From: JBCCXL01 sp039191605 | Lineage (GTDB): Bacteria; Acidobacteriota; Thermoanaerobaculia; Multivoradales; JAHZIX01 | Reading direction: 5' to 3' | Assembly: GCA_039191605.1 (NCBI GenBank) | Contig: JBCCXL010000017.1 | Coordinates: 1 to 64,000, forward strand | DNA length: 64,000 bases | Shown: piece after piece, positions 43,844 through 52,382 of the stretch | Layout of the letters: the number at the start of each line of letters is the position of its first letter | Position numbering within the stretch: the stretch's first letter is position 1 | Notes under the pieces: generated by a model | Database searches by the model: none | What the model was told of the DNA's origin: nothing | The model's input: the letters and a program-made list of their open reading frames with translations, nothing else | Position numbers and translations under genes: made by a program

Positions 43844-45439
43844 GTGTCTTCAAGCGTCGACTCCACCGCTCTTCCGTCCCCCTCTTCCTCTACTCTCTCG
43901 CCGCGGCAGCGGGAGTTGCTGGAGCGATGGGGAGAAATCCGTGATCTGGACGCCGCCACTGCCGTTCTGCAGTGGGACCAGGAAACTCAGATGCCGCCGC
44001 AGGGGGTCGAGCCTCGGGCCCGGGTGCTCGCGACCCTAGCCGGCCAGCGCCACCGGCAGCTGACGGATCCGCGCCTGGTGGATCTGGTAGAGGCCTGCGC
44101 TGACGAGCTCAACACGGGGGAGCTGGCGGCCCAGGAGCTAGAGCAGGGGGAGGCTGCCGCCGCCGCTCGGGTGCGCGAGGCGCGCAAGCTGATTCAGCGC
44201 ACCGCGGCGGTGCCGGAAACCCTGGCCCGGGAGCTGGCGGAGGTCGAGGCGCGAGGCATGGTGGCGTGGGAGCAGGCCCGAGAGCAGGGGGACTTCGAGC
44301 TGTGGCGGCCTCTGCTGGAACATATGGTGGCGCTGAAGCACGATCAGGCCCGCTGCTGGCTGGACTGCACCGAGGGGGCCGACGGGCCCTACGACACCCT
44401 GCTGGAGAGCTTTGAGCCGGGGGCTCGGGAGCGAACTCTAGCGCCCCTCTTTGAGCAGCTGACGGATGAATTGGTGCCCCTGGTGCGGGCGGTGGCGGAG
44501 AGCGGAGTGGAGGTCGATGAGTCTCCCGCCCGCGGCGACTTCCCGGAGGCCGCCCAGCGCGCCTTGGGCTTTGAGGTGGCGAAGGCCATCGGCTTTGATT
44601 TTCAGCGCGGCCGTCTCGATCTCTCAACCCATCCCTTCTGTGTCGGATTCTCCCCTTCGGACGTGCGCCTCACCTGGCGATTCGAAGAGCAGGATTGGCG
44701 CCCCGGGCTGTACGGGATCCTCCACGAAGCCGGCCACGGTCTCTACGAGCAGGGGCTGCCGGAGGAGGAGTCCGCCTCGCCTCTCGGCGTCGCCGTCTCT
44801 CTGGGGATTCACGAATCCCAGTCTCGCCTCTGGGAGAACCTCGTCGGGCGTTCCCGTCCTTTCCTGCGCTGGCTGCTGGGGCCGCTGCGTCGTCATCTCG
44901 ATCTCGGTGATGGGGTCAGCGTCGAAACCCTGTGGCCGGCTCTCCACACCGTCAAACCGACCTTGATTCGGGTGGAGGCGGATGAGGGCACCTACAACCT
45001 CCACGTCGCTGCCCGCTTCGATCTCGAACGACGCCTGTTCCGCGGCGAGATCTCGGTCGGCGAGCTGCCGGAGCTCTGGGACGAGACCTATGAGCGCCTG
45101 CTGGGGATCCGAGCAGAGAATCCAGCGGATGGCGTGCTCCAGGACGTGCATTGGTCGATGGGAGCCTTCGGCTACTTCCCGACCTACACTCTGGGCACCC
45201 TCGCCGCCTCCCAGCTCTACGCCGCCGCCGAGTCGGAGCTAGGTGATCTTCCGGCGGCCCTGGAGCGTGGGGAGTGTGCCGAGCTGCTGGCCTGGCTGCG
45301 GCGGCATATCCACCGCTGGGGCAGCCAATACTCCGCTGATCAGCTACTGCAGGAGGCCACCGGCGCTGAGCTGAGCCCGCAACCCTTCCTGCAAGATCTG
45401 CGGGCCAATGCGCGGGCGGTCTACGGCGTCAGCGTCTGA
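43844..45439 (+). CDS. M32 family carboxypeptidase (carboxypeptidase Taq)
   Basis: The protein has 531 residues with a GTG start. The HEAGH motif (His294, Glu295, His298) binds zinc, and GIHESQSRLWEN supplies the third ligand block conserved in M32. It also has DVRLTWRF and LIRVEADEGTYNLH. The length matches the ~500 residues of the family. It is a cytoplasmic metallocarboxypeptidase releasing C-terminal residues broadly. The short distance (79 bp) from glgP allows co-transcription. Confidence 0.95.
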   Translation: MSSSVDSTALPSPSSSTLSPRQRELLERWGEIRDLDAATAVLQWDQETQMPPQGVEPRARVLATLAGQRHRQLTDPRLVDLVEACADELNTGELAAQELEQGEAAAAARVREARKLIQRTAAVPETLARELAEVEARGMVAWEQAREQGDFELWRPLLEHMVALKHDQARCWLDCTEGADGPYDTLLESFEPGARERTLAPLFEQLTDELVPLVRAVAESGVEVDESPARGDFPEAAQRALGFEVAKAIGFDFQRGRLDLSTHPFCVGFSPSDVRLTWRFEEQDWRPGLYGILHEAGHGLYEQGLPEEESASPLGVAVSLGIHESQSRLWENLVGRSRPFLRWLLGPLRRHLDLGDGVSVETLWPALHTVKPTLIRVEADEGTYNLHVAARFDLERRLFRGEISVGELPELWDETYERLLGIRAENPADGVLQDVHWSMGAFGYFPTYTLGTLAASQLYAAAESELGDLPAALERGECAELLAWLRRHIHRWGSQYSADQLLQEATGAELSPQPFLQDLRANARAVYGVSV

Positions 45440-45490
45440 GAGCGCGGCGACGTAGCGTCCGCAGGCTGCTGCTCAATCTATTGGTCTGAT

Positions 45491-45518
45491 CCCCGGAGGC
45501 TGGTTTCGCCTCCCGGGG
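45491..45518 (+). terminator. Hairpin after M32 gene
   Basis: CCCCGGAGGC pairs with GCCTCCCGGGG with a 1-nt bulge and 7-nt loop, 50 bp past the M32 stop. No T-tract follows, so termination is uncertain. Confidence 0.4.
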
Positions 45519-45610
45519 AGGGCCTGGCCATGGGCGAGCGATGGGTTGCTCGGAGAGGTTTTGGTTGGGGAGGTGTGGGTAGGGGAGAGGAGATGTGGTT
45601 CGGGGGATAG

Positions 45611-45651
45611 AAAAAGCGCCTCTCGGCCCGGTGTTTCGGGCTGAGAGGCGC
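45611..45651 (-). terminator. Rho-independent terminator for DUF2911 gene
   Basis: On the minus strand a long stem (GCGCCTCTC / GAGAGGCGC with an extended GCCCG / CGGGC part) is followed by TTTTT. It lies about 120 bp past the DUF2911 stop, beyond the 15-bp repeats. Confidence 0.9.
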
Positions 45652-45666
45652 AATGCTGAGGCTAGG

Positions 45667-45754
45667 AATCCTAGAGCTGGCCATGCTGAGACTGGCCATG
45701 CTGAAACTGGCCATTCTGAAACTGGCCATTCTGAAACTGGCAACCTCTAGGATT
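45667..45754. repeat. 15-bp tandem repeat inside an inverted repeat
   Basis: Four 15-bp units (CTGGCCATGCTGAGA type, 45677-45736, plus a partial) are flanked by perfect 10-bp inverted arms AATCCTAGAG (45667-45676) and CTCTAGGATT (45745-45754). The element lies in the 3' untranslated stretch between the DUF2911 stop and its terminator. Confidence 0.95.
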
Positions 45755-45768
45755 GAGTCGTCCGCTAC

Positions 45769-46656
45769 TCAGGCTTTGTTCTGCCATTTGTCGACCTGCT
45801 GCTGCAGGATGGTGAGATCCTGGCCAACTCCCGGAGAGTTGGTGTCGGCCATATCTGCCGCCTGGCTAGCGGTGTCGATGGCGGCGTCGACCTGGTCGGT
45901 GGCGGCGAGGATGCGAGCCTTGAGGGCGAGGGTCCAGTACATCGGAGCGTTGTTGGCGAGGCCCGTGACCCACTCCAGCGCCTCATCGAGGTTGGTGCGC
46001 TCCTGGTAGAAATACTGGGCCCAATTCCACACCATACGGCCTTCTGCGGGGGTCGCAGCGGCGACCTGCTCGCGGGCGGTTTCGACGACGATCGCGGAGG
46101 TGTCGAAGCTCACCGTGAAGGGCACGCGGGTGGTGCCCCAATGCACCGCTACCGTCGCGGATTCAGTGTCCTTAGGCTCGATGGCGATGTGGAATTGCTC
46201 CTGGTGGGGGGCCTCCTCCGCCTTGGCTTCCACCCGCAGGACATCGAGCTTCGAGTCGTATTGGAAGGCTCCCCACTGGGCGGCGTCGGAGTTGAAGATC
46301 ACCGTCCAGCCCTTTTCGCTGGGGATCGTGAACACGCCGTAGAGCCCGGCCCGCAGCACCTTGCCCTGGATCTTGGCGTCGTGGCTGAGGGTCAGCGTGG
46401 TGGCCTCGTTGGCGCCGGTGCGCCAGACCTCGCCCCAGGGCACCAGCTCGCCCCAGATTTCGCGGTCGCGGGCGAAGGGACGGCTATAGCTGATCTCGAC
46501 GGTCGACAGACCGACGGTCTGCGACACGGTGGCCGCAGGGCTGACCCGAGGCGGTCCGGCCTGGGCCGCTACCAGGGCGGGGACCACGAGGGCGAGCAGC
46601 GCTAGCAGCGCGATACTGCGGCGCAGGGAAAGAGGAAGGTGACGGACTGTGTTCAT
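45769..46656 (-). CDS. DUF2911 family secreted protein
   Basis: The protein has 295 residues, with AAGGAG before the ATG. The signal peptide SIALLALLALVVPALVAAQ is followed by the DUF2911 core: VSQTVGLSTVEISYSRPFARDREIWGELVPWGEVWRTGANEATTLTLS, then GLYGVFTIPSEKGWTVIFN and HIAIEPKDTESATVAVHWG. The last ~100 residues are helical and TPR-like (WAQYFYQERTNLDEALEWVTGL). The family is exported, and its molecular role is not established. Confidence 0.93.
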   Translation of the reverse strand: MNTVRHLPLSLRRSIALLALLALVVPALVAAQAGPPRVSPAATVSQTVGLSTVEISYSRPFARDREIWGELVPWGEVWRTGANEATTLTLSHDAKIQGKVLRAGLYGVFTIPSEKGWTVIFNSDAAQWGAFQYDSKLDVLRVEAKAEEAPHQEQFHIAIEPKDTESATVAVHWGTTRVPFTVSFDTSAIVVETAREQVAAATPAEGRMVWNWAQYFYQERTNLDEALEWVTGLANNAPMYWTLALKARILAATDQVDAAIDTASQAADMADTNSPGVGQDLTILQQQVDKWQNKA

Positions 46657-47135
46657 GGGAAGTCTCCTTGAGGGATTTTCTATGAGAAGGACCAGGGCCT
46701 AAGGAAAGATGTAGGGGTGCGACACTTTGCGGTCTGTCGTCGATTCAAATCAGTTGGCTGGTAGCCGAGAGCAGCCTTAGGAGGCTAAGCTCAACGCGAG
46801 TTCTGCCGTGGTGACTCGACTCACCTTGGCTCAGCTATTTATCATTATCTGTGGACGAAGCTCGAGGTTCCTTAGCAACTATCTACGGCGGGGAGGGCCT
46901 GAAGTTCGTCGCAGCTCTCACTGCTTACGAGCTTCGGCCGCTGGCTGCGGCTGTCGCAACCCATGCGGCGCCAACGTCCTCAATCGCGGCTCGGGCTCAT
47001 TCTCGGTGCTTCGAAGCCCTTTGGGGTATCAGGAGTTTCCCGGACCCCGTTCCCGGGCCCTGAGCTCCCGGAGCCTGAGCTCCCGGAGCCTCACCTCCAC
47101 CCGATCTTCCACTTCCTGACGCCCCTTCAGCTACC
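46657..47135. other. Divergent intergenic region with a 15-bp duplication
   Basis: This 479-bp region lies between divergent genes. Promoters for both are expected here. Two identical 15-bp units CCTGAGCTCCCGGAG lie at 47059-47088, just before the next gene. No gene is seen. Confidence 0.5.
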
Positions 47136-48002
47136 GTGACCCAGCCGTTGACTCCAGCCTCCCGCGATGGATTTCGCCGCACCGTGTTTTACAGCCTGAT
47201 GGCCGGGATGACGCCGCTGATCCCGATTCCCTGGGTGGACGATCAGGTGCTGGGATGGGTGCGCGCCCGCATGGTGCGGACCCAGGGCCGCAGCGCCGGC
47301 TACGAGATTGGAGATCGGGCGCAGGCGGCGCTCCTCGGCCAGGAGCGAATCGATGCCGTCGGTGGCTGCTTCGGGTGGATGTTGAGCCTGCCCTTTCGGG
47401 TGGTCTTCTATCTGCTGAAGAAGATCTTCAAAAAGCTGGTGTTGATCTTCACCCTGAAGGATTGCGTCGACGTCTTCTCGACGACCTTCCACGAGGGATA
47501 CCTACTCACCCGAGCGATGGAGCGGCGAGTGGTGGCGCCGGAGGAGCTGGCGCCGCGGGCCGAGATCTATGCGGCGCGCCACCTGCGTTGGGCGGTGGCG
47601 GCGACCTGTGAGCAGGTTGATACTTCCCCGGTCCGCCGTCTGGTCAAAGGGGTCTTCGGCGGCTCCCGCCGCGTGCTGCTGCGCGGCGCTCGGCTCTTGG
47701 TAGTGCTGCGCAACCGTCTGCGGCGCCTTCCCCAGGAGCCGGATGCCGGCGGTGATGGAGCTCGGGTAGGTGGCGTTGGGGCAGGTGGAGCCGCAGTGAG
47801 GGCTGGAACGGAAGAGGCTATCGCTGCCGCGGAGGCCGAGGAAGAGGGGCTCACCGGCGGTTTGGTGGATCGGCTGACCAAGGCGCTGAGCGAGGAAGGG
47901 GAATACCTCAAGCATCTCGACGAGGTCTTCCTCGAGCGCTGGTCTTTGGAGTCTGGGGGTGGGCGGCCTGGGGACGGGCGCGATTCGGGCGCGATGTCTT
48001 GA
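47136..48002 (+). CDS. Conserved-looking unknown protein with hydrophobic helix pair
   Basis: The protein has 288 residues with a GTG start. I recognise no family. It has a moderately hydrophobic N-terminal helix (FYSLMAGMTPLIPIPWVDDQVL), a second hydrophobic stretch FRVVFYLLKKIFKKLVLIF near 88-106, an Arg-rich helix near 175-200, and a low-complexity Gly/Glu C-terminus. The helix pattern suggests membrane attachment. The codon bias matches its neighbours, supporting a real gene. Confidence 0.6.
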   Translation: MTQPLTPASRDGFRRTVFYSLMAGMTPLIPIPWVDDQVLGWVRARMVRTQGRSAGYEIGDRAQAALLGQERIDAVGGCFGWMLSLPFRVVFYLLKKIFKKLVLIFTLKDCVDVFSTTFHEGYLLTRAMERRVVAPEELAPRAEIYAARHLRWAVAATCEQVDTSPVRRLVKGVFGGSRRVLLRGARLLVVLRNRLRRLPQEPDAGGDGARVGGVGAGGAAVRAGTEEAIAAAEAEEEGLTGGLVDRLTKALSEEGEYLKHLDEVFLERWSLESGGGRPGDGRDSGAMS

Positions 48003-48103
48003 GGGAGCGGTATCTTAAGTAGCGATACCTCGAGGGAGCTTTGGGAGCGATGAGGCGGAGCCCGTTGCCCTGCTTCCTGTGCTGTCCCTATTCCCTCTGG
48101 CGC

Positions 48104-49354
48104 TCAGGAATCCGCCTCCTGCCGGAGGGTGCCACCCGCCCCCAGGGAGCCTAGAACCTTCTCCAACAGCGCCATTTCCTCCGCCGACGCCAGGCGCCAA
48201 TGGCCGGTGTTGCGGCGGCGCTCGATGGCCGGCTGGGTGTAGCGTACCGAGGTCACCAGCTTGCCTTCCTGGTTGAAGACGTGGGCTCGCCCCCGTTCGC
48301 CGAGGACCACCAGGGTTTGGCGACGGGTGTCGTAGAGAATGTCCTGACGCCCGGCGCGGTGAAGGTCCCGCAGCGCCATAGGGGTGGGGCGATCGCCCTG
48401 AAGATGCCGCTGCTGGGCATGCTCGGTGCGCCGGGAGCGGGCGCGGCGGGTGCGTTCCAGGCGGCGAGCGAGGCCGGCGAGGATCGCCTCGACCCGCTCG
48501 TCTAGGCGGCTGGCGGAGAGCCGCTTGCGGCGGGCTCCGAGGCTGTCCAAAGCCTTCTGAGCCCAGCGCAGGGCGCTGCCCCAGGGCAGGCGGCCGAGGC
48601 GCGTGTAGAGCTGCTCCAGGGATTCGTCCCCGAGGTTGGCGACGACGACGTTGAGGGTCATGCGCCGCCGTCGCTGTTGCTTACCGCCGCCTCGGGATGA
48701 GAGAGCCTGGAAGGTCACGCCGACAGACCCGAGGGTGCCGTCGGCGGCGGGAAGGCTGTACCAGCCGGCCATCACCTGGCCGTGGAGCCGGTAGCCGCTG
48801 TGGGGATCGTGGTATGCCTCGATGAGGTCGCGCATCAGCTCTTGCCCGGCGACAACCCGGGTGAGGAAGCGAGAGGGAGTGGTGTAGAGGGCCTCGACTT
48901 CCGGATCCTGCCGCGCCAGCAGGTATTGGCCGAAGTCTTCGAAGCGAGGAATGCCGGTGCTGCCGTAGCCGGCGAAGATCTGGCGCGGGTCCAGCGGTCG
49001 GGAGTGGGCGCAGTCGGCGCTGGCGCAGCGCAGGCAATAGACCCGCCCCGGCTGGGCTACGGAGCGATGGGTGATGAGTGCCTGGAGGGCATTGTCGACG
49101 CTGTGCTGGAAGGCCTCTCGGGCCTTGGTGATGGAGTCCCCGCGACCGTCCAGGGGCAGGCTCCAGTCGAGATGAAGGGCGTCTCTCTGGGTCTCCAGCA
49201 AATGCCCCCAGGGGTGACTCTCGATGCGCTTGCGGGCCTGGCGGGAGAGCTCTTCGAGGGCGGCGGTGAGGGCGTCCCGGGGAGGGCCTGAATTCTGCCG
49301 CGAGTTGCCGTCTCCGGATGGGGCAGGGGTTGGTCGAGGTCTGTGACGCTTCAT
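48104..49354 (-). CDS. Unknown protein with a CxxC-type cluster
   Basis: The ATG at 49354 gives 416 residues. No family is recognised. A compact cluster YCLRCASADCAHS near residue 110 (C-x2-C-x4-C-x-H) could bind zinc. Flanking DPRQIFAGYGSTGIPRFEDFGQYLL looks conserved. The C-terminal third has an Arg-rich helix and a beta-propeller-like YDTRRQTLVVLGERGRAHVF. Frame sequence upstream of 49354 looks non-coding. No signal peptide. Confidence 0.6.
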   Translation of the reverse strand: MKRHRPRPTPAPSGDGNSRQNSGPPRDALTAALEELSRQARKRIESHPWGHLLETQRDALHLDWSLPLDGRGDSITKAREAFQHSVDNALQALITHRSVAQPGRVYCLRCASADCAHSRPLDPRQIFAGYGSTGIPRFEDFGQYLLARQDPEVEALYTTPSRFLTRVVAGQELMRDLIEAYHDPHSGYRLHGQVMAGWYSLPAADGTLGSVGVTFQALSSRGGGKQQRRRRMTLNVVVANLGDESLEQLYTRLGRLPWGSALRWAQKALDSLGARRKRLSASRLDERVEAILAGLARRLERTRRARSRRTEHAQQRHLQGDRPTPMALRDLHRAGRQDILYDTRRQTLVVLGERGRAHVFNQEGKLVTSVRYTQPAIERRRNTGHWRLASAEEMALLEKVLGSLGAGGTLRQEADS

Positions 49355-49880
49355 GGCAGCTGCGATGGGGATACAGGGGGAAGCCTGCGGAGGTGGAAGA
49401 AGCTTCCTGGGAGTCTCCACCGTGAAGCGGTGGATGGATTCCTCCGGGTGACTCCCGAGGGCTAGACCAGTGTACCGCCTGAGCTTCTCGCGGAGCCGGC
49501 TCGGGAGCCTTACGGAGGGTCGCGAGAGGAGCCTGAAACCTTCGGATCTTCCTCCTCGTTGTCCTCTATATCCCCCTGCTGGTATTCGCTGGCGTCGGGG
49601 CGGAGGATGAGCGCGCCGTCGCCGACCTGAGGATCGGGAGAGTAGCGGCGAGGTACAATAGAAAGGTCGGCTCGGCCGACGACACTTCCCGCTGAAGATC
49701 ACAGCGATCTGAAGATCGCGGCGTTTGAAGATTGCGGCATTCGAAGATCATCGCGTCTGAAGAGCACCGCGTCTAAAGAGCATCACGTCTGAAGATCACC
49801 GCATAGAGCGCGACCGCCGCCGCGTCCGCCCCGCGAACCCGGTGGCACCCAGCGCTGAACCCCCCTACGGAGGATTCAAT
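49355..49880. other. Intergenic with a 16-bp tandem repeat
   Basis: This 526-bp region lies between divergent genes. It contains the 16-bp repeat array at 49694-49802 and is otherwise featureless. It presumably holds the promoter of the SPFH operon. Confidence 0.5.
49694..49802. repeat. 16-bp imperfect tandem repeat, ~7 copies
   Basis: Seven copies of a GAAGATCACCGCGTCT-like unit run head to tail (first interval 17 bp, then 16 bp each). They vary at several positions and end 78 bp before the start of the SPFH gene. Confidence 0.93.
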
Positions 49881-51071
49881 ATGGGCCTGATGGATAAGCT
49901 CCGCGCCGAGCTCATCGACATCATCGAGTGGATCGATGATTCGCAGCACACCTTGGTTTGGCGATTCCCTCGCTACCACAACCAGATCAAGAACGGCGCT
50001 CAGCTCATCGTGCGTCCGGGGCAGAAGGCGATCTTCGTCGATCGCGGACAGATCGCCGATGTTTTCGACCCGGGGCAATATCAGCTCACCACCGCCAATC
50101 TGCCGATCCTCAGCACCCTTCAGGGATGGAAGTACGGCTTCGAGAGCCCGTTCAAATGCGAGGTGTACTTCATCTCCACTCGACAGCTGACGGATTTGAA
50201 GTGGGGCACCCCGAATCCCATCATGATGCGGGATGCGGACTTCGGGCCGATCCGCATTCGCGCCTTCGGTACTTACGCCCTGAAGGCGGTGGAGCCCAAA
50301 GCGCTGCTGGAGCAGCTGGTGGGGACGGACGGCAATTTCGAGGCCGACGAGCTCAGCGAGCTGATGCGTTCGATGATCACCTCCAGCTTCGCGGATCTGC
50401 TGGGGGAGTCCCAGATCGCCGCCCTGGATCTGGCAGCCCGCTACAGCGAGCTCTCCGAGAGTCTGCGGCGCAAGGTGCTGGAGCGGGTGGATGACGAGTA
50501 CGGTCTAGATGTAACCCAGCTCTTCATCGTTAACATCTCCCTGCCGGAAGAGGTGGAGAAGGCCCTCGATACCCGCACCAGCATGGGGGTGATCGGGGAC
50601 ATGAACCGCTTCCAGCAGTATCAGATGGGGCAGGCGATGACCGCCGCCGCCAACAATCCCTCCGGCGGTGGCGCTGCGGAGGGCATGGGCCTGGGCATGG
50701 GCTTCGCCATGGCCAGTCAGATGATGGGGCAGATGCCTCAGGCCGGCGCTGCCGGCGCTGGTGGTTTCCCTCAGGCCGGGGGAGCGGCTCCGCCGCCGGT
50801 GGCTCCGCCGCCCCAATGGCACGTGGTCTCCGGTGGCCAATCCGCGGGGCCCTTCACTCCGCAGCAGGTGGTGCAGGGCATCGGGGCGGGGCAGGTGAAT
50901 CCCCAGACCCTGGTTTGGACCGCCGGGATGGGGCAGTGGACCCCTGCGGGGCAGGTGCCGCAGCTGGCGGGCTACTTCCGCAGCGCTCCGCCGCCAGCTC
51001 CGCCGTCGCCGCCGACCCCACCGGCCGGTGGCGGTGCTGTCGGTGGCGGAACGGTGGGCGGAAGCGAGTAA
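49881..51071 (+). CDS. SPFH-domain protein with C-terminal GYF-like domain
   Basis: The ATG at 49881 (GGAGG upstream) gives 396 residues. Residues ~1-230 form an SPFH/band-7-type domain of the YdjI-like group (LVWRFPRYHNQIKNGAQLIVRPGQKAIFVDRGQIADVF; FGTYALKAVEPKALLEQLVG; DEYGLDVTQLFIVNISLPEEV). A Gly/Met-rich linker leads to a GYF_2-like domain WHVVSGGQSAGPFTPQQV ... PQTLVWTAGMGQWTPAGQV, followed by a Pro/Gly tail. It probably scaffolds at the membrane, binding partners through the GYF domain. The zinc-ribbon membrane gene starts 4 bp later. Confidence 0.88.
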   Translation: MGLMDKLRAELIDIIEWIDDSQHTLVWRFPRYHNQIKNGAQLIVRPGQKAIFVDRGQIADVFDPGQYQLTTANLPILSTLQGWKYGFESPFKCEVYFISTRQLTDLKWGTPNPIMMRDADFGPIRIRAFGTYALKAVEPKALLEQLVGTDGNFEADELSELMRSMITSSFADLLGESQIAALDLAARYSELSESLRRKVLERVDDEYGLDVTQLFIVNISLPEEVEKALDTRTSMGVIGDMNRFQQYQMGQAMTAAANNPSGGGAAEGMGLGMGFAMASQMMGQMPQAGAAGAGGFPQAGGAAPPPVAPPPQWHVVSGGQSAGPFTPQQVVQGIGAGQVNPQTLVWTAGMGQWTPAGQVPQLAGYFRSAPPPAPPSPPTPPAGGGAVGGGTVGGSE

Positions 51072-51075
51072 AGGG

Positions 51076-52242
51076 ATGAGCGCTCCCAGCGCTCCCGCTG
51101 CCGCGGCGGATGTCGCGGCGGCAGATGTGACGCAGAGCGAAGCGGTCCCCCGGCCCTCCATCGAGAAGGGGCGGGGGCATATCTTTCCCTGCGAATCCTG
51201 CGGCGCCGACCTGGAATTCCACATCGGGCAGCAGCAGCTGCGCTGCCCCTTCTGTGGCTTTTCCAAGGAGCTGGTGTTTGGCGAAGAGGAGAGCATCGAC
51301 GAGCAGGACTTCAGCGCCATGCTGGAGCGGCTCGTGGAGCTGCGGCGGGAGAAGGGGACGGGGGAAGAGAGCCTCAAAGCGCAGGAGGTGGATTGCGCCT
51401 CCTGCGGCGCGAAGGTGGAGTTCACCGGCACTCTGACCTCTACCCGATGTCCCTATTGCGGCTCGCCGATTCAGCGCGAGGGGGTGCACCGCACCAGCTC
51501 GCGGATCCCGGTGGATGGCGTGGTGCCCTTCCGCATCGAGAAGCGCCGCGCTCAATCCAATCTCAAGCGCTGGGTGGGGAAGCTGTGGTTTGCTCCCAAC
51601 GCCTTTAAGAAGGCGGGGATCGACGGCAAGTTCGACGGCGTTTACCTGCCCTATTGGACCTTCGATTCGATGACCTTCACCCGCTATCGCGGCAAGCGGG
51701 GAGAGCATTATTACGTCACCGTCGGCACCGGCAAGAACCGCACTCGCACCCGCCGCACCCGCTGGTATCCGGCTTCCGGTCGCTTCCAGCTCTTCTTCGA
51801 CGATGTACTCTCGGTGGCCCACACGGCGCTGCCGGAGAACCTGATTCGGGCGCTGGAGCCGTGGCCGCTGGAGGAAGCCAAGCCCTTCCACGAGGACATC
51901 TTGGCGGGGCATACCGCCCGCACCTACGACATTCCGCTGGATCGCGGCTTCGAGGATGGCCGGCAGCGCATCGATGAAGCGCTGCGGGAGCAGGTGCGCA
52001 CCCGAATCGGCGGTGACACTCAGCGTATCGACGACATCGACACCCATTACGACGCCATCACCTACAAGCACATGCTGCTGCCGGTGTGGCTGTTGTCCTA
52101 CCGCTACAGCGGCAAGGTCTACCAGGTGGTGGTGAACGCCGCCACTGGGGAAGTGCAGGGGGAGCGCCCCTACAGCATGTGGAAGATCGCCTTCACCGGG
52201 TTGGCGGTGCTGATGCTGGTCTTCTTGATCCTGTCGGTCTGA
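51076..52242 (+). CDS. Zinc-ribbon membrane protein, partner of SPFH protein
   Basis: The ATG at 51076 gives 388 residues. Two CxxC zinc ribbons: CESCGADLEFHIGQQQLRCPFC and CASCGAKVEF...CPYCGSP. A conserved middle region follows (LPYWTFDSMTFTRYRGKRGEHYYV, LPVWLLSYRYSGKVYQVVVNAATGEVQGERPYS), then one C-terminal helix (IAFTGLAVLMLVFLILSV). This layout is often annotated as primosomal-protein-N'-like, but it is a membrane-anchored zinc-ribbon protein. Its start is 4 bp after the SPFH gene, so the two surely form an operon, resembling the YdjI-type pair of Firmicutes. Confidence 0.85.
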   Translation: MSAPSAPAAAADVAAADVTQSEAVPRPSIEKGRGHIFPCESCGADLEFHIGQQQLRCPFCGFSKELVFGEEESIDEQDFSAMLERLVELRREKGTGEESLKAQEVDCASCGAKVEFTGTLTSTRCPYCGSPIQREGVHRTSSRIPVDGVVPFRIEKRRAQSNLKRWVGKLWFAPNAFKKAGIDGKFDGVYLPYWTFDSMTFTRYRGKRGEHYYVTVGTGKNRTRTRRTRWYPASGRFQLFFDDVLSVAHTALPENLIRALEPWPLEEAKPFHEDILAGHTARTYDIPLDRGFEDGRQRIDEALREQVRTRIGGDTQRIDDIDTHYDAITYKHMLLPVWLLSYRYSGKVYQVVVNAATGEVQGERPYSMWKIAFTGLAVLMLVFLILSV

Positions 52243-52292
52243 GCTCCGCTCGTCTTCCAGAGCTCCGCCCTGTTGAAGGGAGTCTCTCTATA

Positions 52293-52316
52293 CCGGCGGC
52301 CTCTCGAGGCCGCCGG
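52293..52316. terminator. Hairpin between SPFH operon and kinase gene
   Basis: There is a perfect stem CCGGCGGCCTC / GAGGCCGCCGG with a 2-nt centre, followed by GTGCTTTC with only a weak T-tract. It lies between two convergent genes and may terminate the plus-strand operon. Confidence 0.6.
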
Positions 52317-52382
52317 GTGCTTTCACTCTAGGGGAGGGTCTTGCTGGGGGACGGCCCTACCCGGGAGCGGGTTCGGCCGGGC

